Source: an uncultured Collinsella sp. (GTDB taxonomy: Bacteria > Actinomycetota > Coriobacteriia > Coriobacteriales > Coriobacteriaceae). From it: DNA of 11,957 nucleotides. The notes under the pieces were generated by a model that searched no databases, had not been told where the DNA came from, and saw only the letters and a list, made by a program, of their open reading frames with translations. Made by a program: the position numbers and the translations under genes. Of the stretch, positions 7,375-11,957 are shown piece by piece. Location: assembly GCA_959026535.1 (NCBI GenBank), contig CAUFMB010000058.1:1-11957 (forward strand), read 5' to 3'. The first letter of the stretch is position 1. Every line of letters begins with the position of its first letter.

Positions 7375-7422
7375 TGCGGGTTAGCACATACAGCTAGCCC
7401 GTACGATAACGGGCGGCTGATG
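7337..7422 (+). promoter_or_regulatory. Mutually exclusive hairpins of the cstA leader
   Basis: Several pairings compete. 7337-7344 is complementary over 8 bp to 7371-7378, which spans the leader stop codon. 7377-7385 pairs with 7393-7401 (9 bp, one G.T, loop ACATACA). 7397-7402 pairs perfectly with 7409-7414 (loop ACGATA), extended by CAGC 7391-7394 with GCTG 7416-7419. 7339-7345 can also pair with 7416-7422. The 7377-7401 and 7391-7419 stems exclude each other, as in amino-acid attenuators. No strong pairing with the terminator's 5' arm (a classical antiterminator) was found by eye. Confidence 0.6.
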
Positions 7423-7425
7423 AAG

Positions 7426-7464
7426 ATGAGGGCCGTCGAGCGCAACCGACGGCCCTCATTTTTT
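7426..7464 (+). terminator. Leader terminator (attenuator) upstream of cstA
   Basis: A perfect 13-bp stem (7426-7438 with 7447-7459), 8-nt loop and run of six T (7459-7464) make a very strong intrinsic terminator. It lies after the leader peptide and only 21 nt before the cstA Shine-Dalgarno region, downstream of the only good promoter. Unless bypassed it would stop transcripts before cstA, so it is best read as a conditional terminator. Confidence 0.85.
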
Positions 7465-7484
7465 ATGTCTGGGAAGTTCTTTTT

Positions 7485-7492
7485 AGAGGAGG
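7485..7492 (+). promoter_or_regulatory. Strong ribosome-binding site of cstA
   Basis: AGAGGAGG ends 7 nt before the ATG at 7500, close to ideal spacing and much stronger than the sites in the upstream operon. This agrees with the high-expression codon use of cstA. A futile ATG-TAA at 7495-7500 overlaps the true start. Confidence 0.8.
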
Positions 7493-7499
7493 AAATGTA

Positions 7500-9389
7500 A
7501 TGAACGGAGTTTTGCTCATGGTTGTGGCCGCGGCGGTGCTCGCCTGCGGCTATCTGGGCTATGGCCGATGGCTGGCCAACAAGTGGGGCGTTGACAAAGA
7601 GGCCCTCACGCCGGCCAAGCGCATGAAAGACGGCAACAGCTTCTCGCCCGTCTCCGCCTTCACCGCGTTCTCGCACCAGTTCAGCTCGATCTGCGGTGCC
7701 GGCCCTGTTACGGGTACGATCGTCGCTATGGCCTTCGGCTGGCTTCCCGTCGTGCTCTGGGTCCTCGTCGGCGGCATCTTCTTTGGCGCCGTCCACGACT
7801 TTGGCGCCCTGTACGCCTCGATGAAGAACAACGGCAAGTCCCTGGCCCAGCTCATCGAGAAGTACATCGGCAAGACCGGCCGTCGCCTGTTCCTGCTGTT
7901 CTGCTGGCTGTTCTGCATCATCGTCATCGCCGCTTTCACCGACATGGTCTGCAAGACGTTCATGTTCACCCCGGCCGTTGACGCTTCTGGTGCTGCTACC
8001 GGTGCCATCGACTTCACCAAGTCCTATGCCGCTGGCTGCGCTGGCACCATCTCCATCCTGTTCACCTTCGTCGCCATGGCCTTTGGTTGGGCCCAGAAGA
8101 AGTTCAACCTCACCGGCGCTGCCGAGTTCGTCACCGGCGTGGTGCTCATGGTCCTTATGTTTGCCGTCGGCATGCAGTTCCCGGTCTACCTGGACAAGTT
8201 CCAGTGGTTCGCCGTCGTCATGGTCTACCTGGTCTTTGCTGGCGCCATGCCCATCCAGATGCTCAAGACCCCTCGCGACTACCTCACTTCCATCATGATG
8301 ATCGTCATGATCGTCTGCGCTGTCCTCGGTATCGTCGTCCTGGGCGCTAACGGCCAAGCCACCATCACCGCTCCGGTCTTCACCGGCTTTAGCAACGCCT
8401 CGGGCATGATGTTCCCGGTCCTGTTTGTCTCCGTTGCCTGCGGTGCTCTCTCCGGTTTCCACAGCCTCGTTTCTTCTGGTACCTCCTCCAAGCAGGTCGA
8501 GAAGGAGCAGGACGCCGTCAAGGTCGGTTATGGCGCCATGATCGTCGAGTCCTTCGTCGGCATCCTTGCCATCATCGTCGCCGGTATCATGTTCTCCGAC
8601 ATGAACACCGCCGGTACCGGCGCCCTTAACGCCGGTGTCGCTTCCACCCCGTTCCAGATCTTCGCCGCCGGCATCTCCCGCGGTATGCAGGCCTTCGGCG
8701 TTGACGGCACACTCGCAACCGTCTTCATGACCATGAACGTTTCCGCTCTGGCCCTGACCTCGCTCGATGCCGTCGCCCGCATCGCTCGCACCTCGTTCTC
8801 CGAGTTCTTTGCCCAGACCAACGACGCCCTGGCCATCGAGTCCAAGGCCGGCTACATGAAGGTCCTCGGCAACCCCTGGTTCGCCACGGTCGTTACCCTG
8901 CTTCCTGGCCTCGCCCTCGCCTTTGGTGGCTATGCCAACATCTGGCCGCTCTTCGGTGCTTCTAACCAGCTGCTCGGCGGTATGACCATGATCACCCTCG
9001 CCGTGTTCTGCAAGTGCACCGGCCGCAAGGGTTGGATGCTCTACGTGCCCGTCGCCTTCCTGCTCTGCTGCACCTTCACTTCGCTGGTCCAGAGCGCCAT
9101 GGGCTGCATGACCGCCGTCCAGGCCTACGGTTTCTTCGGCACCATCCCGGCTACCGCCACCACGGCTGCCGTTTCCGTCGCCGCTACCAAGGGCCTGCAG
9201 CTCGTCTTCGCCGTCCTGCTGATGGTCCTGGGCCTCATCGTTGCCGTCAACTGCCTCAAGGAGTTCTTCGGCAAGGAGGCCGGTTCCATGCCCGACGAGG
9301 AGCCCGAGTGGTCCGAGATGGGCAAAGTCGAGTATGGCCGCGCCGCTGCCGCCGAGGCTCCCGCCGACGCCGAGGCTGCCAAGGCGTAA
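7500..9389 (+). CDS. cstA: CstA-family carbon-starvation transporter
   Basis: This 629-residue integral membrane protein belongs to the CstA family; E. coli CstA and BtsT of this family import pyruvate, and CstA is also linked to peptide use. The diagnostic N-terminal block is present: FSHQFSSICGAGPVTG (57-72), then AMAFGWLPVVLWVLVGGIFFGAVHDFGALYASM to about residue 108, followed by NGKSLAQLIEKYIGKTGRR. Many hydrophobic segments run through to about residue 595, and the tail (~596-629) is acidic and Ala-rich, probably cytoplasmic. It is shorter than the ~700-residue E. coli proteins, as in other Gram-positive members. Codons are overwhelmingly C-ending (ATC, GCC, TTC, ACC), unlike its neighbours, which suggests high expression. 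It forms its own unit between the leader attenuator and the terminator at 9430. The substrate here is not shown by sequence. Confidence 0.93.
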   Translation: MNGVLLMVVAAAVLACGYLGYGRWLANKWGVDKEALTPAKRMKDGNSFSPVSAFTAFSHQFSSICGAGPVTGTIVAMAFGWLPVVLWVLVGGIFFGAVHDFGALYASMKNNGKSLAQLIEKYIGKTGRRLFLLFCWLFCIIVIAAFTDMVCKTFMFTPAVDASGAATGAIDFTKSYAAGCAGTISILFTFVAMAFGWAQKKFNLTGAAEFVTGVVLMVLMFAVGMQFPVYLDKFQWFAVVMVYLVFAGAMPIQMLKTPRDYLTSIMMIVMIVCAVLGIVVLGANGQATITAPVFTGFSNASGMMFPVLFVSVACGALSGFHSLVSSGTSSKQVEKEQDAVKVGYGAMIVESFVGILAIIVAGIMFSDMNTAGTGALNAGVASTPFQIFAAGISRGMQAFGVDGTLATVFMTMNVSALALTSLDAVARIARTSFSEFFAQTNDALAIESKAGYMKVLGNPWFATVVTLLPGLALAFGGYANIWPLFGASNQLLGGMTMITLAVFCKCTGRKGWMLYVPVAFLLCCTFTSLVQSAMGCMTAVQAYGFFGTIPATATTAAVSVAATKGLQLVFAVLLMVLGLIVAVNCLKEFFGKEAGSMPDEEPEWSEMGKVEYGRAAAAEAPADAEAAKA

Positions 9390-9398
9390 TCGACCTGA

Positions 9399-9427
9399 CG
9401 AGTTGAACGTCACATCTATACAACTCG
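9399..9427 (+). repeat. Small inverted repeat after cstA
   Basis: CGAGTTG (9399-9405) and CAACTCG (9421-9427) are perfect 7-bp arms around a 15-nt loop, directly ahead of the main terminator. It may form an auxiliary hairpin in the cstA 3' UTR; chance is possible. Confidence 0.4.
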
Positions 9428-9429
9428 AT

Positions 9430-9467
9430 AAGACCGGGTCCGCAACGACGCGGACTCGGTCTTTTTT
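9430..9467 (+). terminator. Terminator of cstA
   Basis: A 14-bp stem with one G.T pair (9430-9443 with 9450-9463) and an AACGAC loop runs into six T (9462-9467). It isolates cstA from the next gene. Confidence 0.93.
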
Positions 9468-9508
9468 CATGCAAAAGCGGGCGACGCCCGAGTGTTCTCG
9501 CAGATGTT

Positions 9509-9538
9509 TTGCGTGGATAAGGGCGCGCGTTGTACCAT
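9509..9538 (+). promoter_or_regulatory. Possible promoter of the JetD-like gene
   Basis: TTGCGT (9509-9514) and TACCAT (9533-9538) are 18 nt apart, placing a start near 9545. Both boxes are imperfect. The position between the cstA terminator and the gene supports it. Confidence 0.4.
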
Positions 9539-9561
9539 ATAAACGTATATGTGTACATATG
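9536..9561. repeat. Overlapping AT palindromes at the 5' end of the JetD-like gene
   Basis: CATATA (9536-9541), AACG, TATATG (9546-9551) form a perfect inverted repeat. ATATG (9547-9551), TGTA, CATAT (9556-9560) form a second sharing its centre arm. They overlap the predicted -10 and start point, as an operator would, and stand out in a GC-rich surrounding. Their mRNA form would end just before the ribosome site. Confidence 0.5.
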
Positions 9562-9562
9562 A

Positions 9563-9568
9563 AAGGGG
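9563..9568 (+). promoter_or_regulatory. Ribosome-binding site deciding a GTG start
   Basis: AAGGGG lies 4 nt before the GTG at 9573. The upstream in-frame ATG at 9549 lies within the palindromic promoter region and has no ribosome site, so the GTG is preferred. Confidence 0.6.
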
Positions 9569-9572
9569 CCCC

Positions 9573-11765
9573 GTGGCCAAGACGGTATATTCCGATAACC
9601 AAAATAATGTCGATGCCCTGGCTGAACGTCTGAGCAGCCAGACGTCGCTTTCTGCCGAGCGTGCCAAGCTGGTTGCCTACGACCTGCTCTGCCGCAAGGC
9701 GCTCAAGATTAAGTCGAGTGCGCTGGCGCAAATTTTCCGCTCCGTCGATAAGGAATGTGACACCAAGGCGATGCGCGATGAGCTTATCGCGGCAAATATC
9801 GTGACAAAGATCGAGGGTAGCGGCATTAACGGGCGCCCGGCGTTCTATACCATCAATGCCGAGATCCGCGATGTCCAGGAGCAGCCTGCCGAGTCCGTCG
9901 AAGATTTTGTCGTCGAGGATTCCGCTGACGTGCCTGCTGTGGAAGAAGTTGCTCCGCGTGAGCATGTCGATACCGATGAGTTGCTCGATGAGAACGTCGT
10001 GCGTGCCTTTACGGCCAAGGCAGGACGCGGCGGTTTTGGCGGGGGTGGCAAGCGCGATGCGCAGCGCCGCGCCCAGCAGGAGCGCTTCCGTCGCGCCGTT
10101 GCTCAAAAGGGTGAGACGGATGCCGAGACTGTTGAGACCGAGGCTGCTGCCGAGTCGCAGAAGCCCACGAAGGAGCAAAAGCCCGTGGAGGCCCAAGAGC
10201 CCAAGCGCCGTCGCGGTGCTCACTTTAAGGCTGCACAGCAGGATGCCGCGCGTGAGGCTGAAGAGTCTTCTGAGGTTGCAGACGATGTTGAGGAGTCTGC
10301 CAAGAAGGCTCCGGGTTCGTGTCGTCCCGGACGTGGTTTTGCGGGGCGCGCGTATCCCGTAAGGCGTCAGGAGAAGAGCGAGCCGGCTTCGACCACTCAG
10401 ACCGAGAAGACCGAGCAAACCGAGAAAACCGTTGAGCCGGCGGCTCGCGAGCAGCAGCCTTCCGAGTCGCAGTCTGCGGCTGGCACCGAGGTCAAAGCTC
10501 AACAGTCCGCCGATAAGCAGGCGGGGGAGAGCGCCTCGAGCAAGCCCCGCCGTCGTCGTCACCGCGGCGGTCGTGGCTCAAATGCCGAGGCTGCGGCCGA
10601 GAAGGCAGCGACGCAAAGCAAGGATGCGAAGGCTGAGGCCCCGGCGGAGCAGCCCAAGCGCCAGCCGGCGAAGGGGGACAAGCCCGAACGTTCGCAAAAG
10701 AGCTCGTCCGCGCCAAAGCAAGAGCGCAAAGCTCAGGCAGATTCCAAGCGCAAATCCCAGGCTCAGCCCAAACCGACTGCAAACGTTGCGGCCGCCCAGC
10801 AGCCTGAGCCGCCCGCTCATGGCGAGGTTTCGGCGTTTGCTCTGGCACGTGTCCTGGGCAGGCAGCTGCTCAAGGTCGTTCCTACGCCAATGGCGCTCTC
10901 CAAGATTAAGGAGCAGCAGACTCAAATTGTTAAGGTCGAGGGCAAGGACGGCAAAAAGGCTCCGCAGCGTACTCAGCACAACGAGATGTCCAACCGCAAG
11001 ATTGCCGAGGAAATTGCGATCATCCAGGCTTGGATTGAGCAGAATCGCGGTGCCGACACGCCGGTCGCTTCGCGTCGCCAGCGCGCCTACCAGATTTTTA
11101 ACGATGAGAAGGCCTTTGACGGCAAGCACGGCGAGCGCCTGATTCGGCGTATGACCGAAAAAGGTATCAGCATGCAGGCGATTAAGGTCGCCCCCAACCG
11201 CCCCGTGCACTTTACGGGTTTCTTTACGCTGGGCGCCGACAAGCCGTTCATTATGGTCGAGAACCTAGACACCTATGACGAAATCGTCAAGCTCCTGCGC
11301 GGCCGCAAGCACGCCAAGCTTTTTGGCACCAAGGTGGGCGGCGTGATCTTTGGCGGTGGCTGCAAGGCGAGCGTTTCGCACGCACTGGATGATTATCTGG
11401 CCGAGATTGGCTATCGCTTTAACTACGTCTACTACGTAGGCGATATCGATCGCGAGGGCGCGCGCATTGTCGAGCAGACCCGTAACGCCAATGTGGTAGA
11501 GATTCGCCTGCATGCCGGTATGTATCGCGCCATGCTTGCCGAGCACAAGCGTCGCGTGAAGGCCGGCGGAGAGTGCGAACCCGCAGCTGCCAACCAGGGT
11601 GTGCCGCAGAACCTGGCGGCGACGATCAAGGATCTGCCCATGGTCACGCGCGTGCAGTTCCGCAACGTGCTGCGCGAGGGCGGACGCATTCCACAGGAGA
11701 TTCTGATGACCGCCGACTATCGGGATGGCGACTCGGGAAGCTTCGACCGCATGCTGAACAATTAG
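9573..11765 (+). CDS. Orphan JetD/MksG-like (DUF2220-type Toprim) protein with long disordered linker
   Basis: The 730-residue protein has three parts. Residues 1-~100 look like a helical winged-helix-type domain. Residues ~101-415 are low complexity (Ala, Glu, Gln, Lys, Pro, Arg) with RG-rich patches at 152-159 and 326-335, probably disordered and nucleic-acid binding. Residues ~420-730 resemble the C-terminal half of JetD/MksG, the Toprim nuclease of Wadjet/MksBEFG systems: AYQIFNDEKAF (505-515), VENLDT (562-567) with acidic E563, GGVIFGGGCKASVS (589-602), YYVGDIDREGARIV (620-633) with D624 and D626, and GRIPQEIL (704-711). These correspond to the family's VEN, GDID-x-H/E-G and RIPQE motifs as I recall them. 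Wadjet order is jetA-B-C-D, but the preceding gene is cstA behind a terminator, so this is not a standard operon. Function is unknown; a Toprim nuclease or nucleic-acid processing role is inferred. Confidence 0.72.
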   Translation: MAKTVYSDNQNNVDALAERLSSQTSLSAERAKLVAYDLLCRKALKIKSSALAQIFRSVDKECDTKAMRDELIAANIVTKIEGSGINGRPAFYTINAEIRDVQEQPAESVEDFVVEDSADVPAVEEVAPREHVDTDELLDENVVRAFTAKAGRGGFGGGGKRDAQRRAQQERFRRAVAQKGETDAETVETEAAAESQKPTKEQKPVEAQEPKRRRGAHFKAAQQDAAREAEESSEVADDVEESAKKAPGSCRPGRGFAGRAYPVRRQEKSEPASTTQTEKTEQTEKTVEPAAREQQPSESQSAAGTEVKAQQSADKQAGESASSKPRRRRHRGGRGSNAEAAAEKAATQSKDAKAEAPAEQPKRQPAKGDKPERSQKSSSAPKQERKAQADSKRKSQAQPKPTANVAAAQQPEPPAHGEVSAFALARVLGRQLLKVVPTPMALSKIKEQQTQIVKVEGKDGKKAPQRTQHNEMSNRKIAEEIAIIQAWIEQNRGADTPVASRRQRAYQIFNDEKAFDGKHGERLIRRMTEKGISMQAIKVAPNRPVHFTGFFTLGADKPFIMVENLDTYDEIVKLLRGRKHAKLFGTKVGGVIFGGGCKASVSHALDDYLAEIGYRFNYVYYVGDIDREGARIVEQTRNANVVEIRLHAGMYRAMLAEHKRRVKAGGECEPAAANQGVPQNLAATIKDLPMVTRVQFRNVLREGGRIPQEILMTADYRDGDSGSFDRMLNN

Positions 11766-11767
11766 TT

Positions 11768-11789
11768 CCGCCGTTCTACCGAACGGCGG
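11768..11789 (+). other. Perfect hairpin just after the JetD-like gene
   Basis: A 9-bp perfect GC-rich stem (11768-11776 with 11781-11789) with a TACC loop starts 2 nt after the stop codon. No T run follows, so it is not a standard intrinsic terminator. It may stabilise the mRNA end or assist Rho-dependent termination. Confidence 0.6.
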
Positions 11790-11804
11790 TCCTCTCGACG
11801 CTGC

Positions 11805-11904
11805 GAGGGGCCCTGGCACGGCAATCTGACGTTCAACTTCGGCGGCGCGACCAGAAGGTCGGCGCCGCCTTGTTTCACGTCACCTTGCCATGCCAGGGCC
11901 CCTC
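11805..11904. repeat. Nested 100-nt inverted-repeat structure
   Basis: Three nested sets of arms share one axis. The outer 20-nt arms (11805-11824 with 11885-11904) have one C.A mismatch. The middle arms are TGACGT (11827-11832) with ACGTCA (11877-11882), plus AAC/GTT inside. The inner arms are 11841-11852 with 11857-11869, carrying one bulged G and closed by AGAA. The whole folds as one long hairpin on either strand. CCTCTCG at 11791-11797 can compete for the 5' outer arm. It could be a palindromic intergenic repeat, a MITE-like remnant, a structured RNA, or a leader for the following gene. No T run flanks it. Confidence 0.7.
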
Positions 11905-11912
11905 TCGCTCAT

Positions 11913-11957
11913 ATGACCCAATCCGCTGTCAAGAGCCACAATGGCCCCGCCGACCGC
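11913..11957 (+). CDS. Possible start of a gene truncated by the window end
   Basis: An ATG at 11913 opens a frame, beginning MTQSAVKSHNGPADR, that runs to the window edge with mostly C- or T-ending codons like those of neighbouring genes. No Shine-Dalgarno sequence is visible; the preceding bases belong to the large hairpin arm. Fifteen codons are too few to identify a product. The minus strand is also open in one frame here, so the region may instead hold the end of a convergent gene. Confidence 0.3.
   Translation, partial: MTQSAVKSHNGPADR

Noticed and set aside
9549..9572. ATG start at 9549 for the JetD-like gene
   Set aside because: It lies inside the palindromic promoter region next to the predicted transcription start and has no ribosome site. 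The GTG at 9573 has AAGGGG at suitable spacing.
7341..10562. A 1073-codon open frame on the minus strand
   Set aside because: It lies antisense to cstA and the JetD-like gene. Its Gly/Asp/His/Glu-rich low-complexity composition is what C-ending codons produce in reverse, and it crosses a promoter, terminators and two well-supported genes.
9573..11765. A complete Wadjet (JetABCD) defence operon
   Set aside because: No jetA, jetB or jetC-like gene is present upstream within the window. The preceding gene is cstA with its own terminator, so only an orphan JetD-like protein can be claimed.
11880..11957. The end of a convergent minus-strand gene with its stop at 11880-11882
   Set aside because: One minus-strand frame is open here, but only 25 codons are visible, they run through the palindrome arm, and nothing is recognisable. 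It is kept only as an alternative to the + strand partial frame.

Overview
The window is about 12 kb of moderately GC-rich DNA in which every supported gene lies on the + strand. Gene order and protein flavour suggest a Gram-positive actinobacterial chromosome, most likely a coriobacterium (class Coriobacteriia, Collinsella-like). That placement is inference from recognition, not a database match. I see no insertion sequence, phage gene, CRISPR array, tRNA or rRNA.

Region 1 (1-~7072) opens with the terminator of an unseen upstream gene. A compact six-gene housekeeping operon follows: acpS, nnr, alr, a family-4 uracil-DNA glycosylase gene, tsaE, and one gene encoding TsaB, RimI and TsaD as a single polypeptide. 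Gaps are 0, 2, 8 and 12 nt, then a 14-nt overlap, and the operon ends at a hairpin terminator. The genes supply acyl-carrier-protein activation, repair of damaged NAD(P)H, D-alanine for peptidoglycan, uracil removal from DNA, and tRNA t6A37 modification (TsaE, TsaB, TsaD). RimI adds N-terminal acetylation of a ribosomal protein. Oddities here are the triple fusion and an AcpS with a C-terminal extension and two substituted family residues.

Region 2 (~7073-9467) is a single-gene unit for a CstA-family membrane transporter. It has a long regulated leader. A TTGACT/CATACT promoter holds a perfect palindrome in its spacer. It is followed by an inverted repeat, a 14-codon leader peptide ending in an Ile/Val-rich run with unusual codons, mutually exclusive hairpins, and a perfect 13-bp terminator hairpin just before the cstA ribosome-binding site. 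This looks like branched-chain-amino-acid attenuation of a transporter whose homologues import pyruvate or peptides. cstA itself has the strong C-ending codon bias of a highly expressed gene.

Region 3 (~9509-11957) has an AT-rich palindromic promoter region and then a 730-residue protein of unusual build: an HTH-like N-terminus, about 300 residues of charged low-complexity RG-containing linker, and a C-terminal Toprim-type domain resembling JetD/MksG (DUF2220), the nuclease of Wadjet/MksBEFG plasmid-defence systems. No jetABC-like genes lie upstream. Behind it is a hairpin, then a nested ~100-nt inverted-repeat structure, then a possible start of another gene cut off by the window edge.
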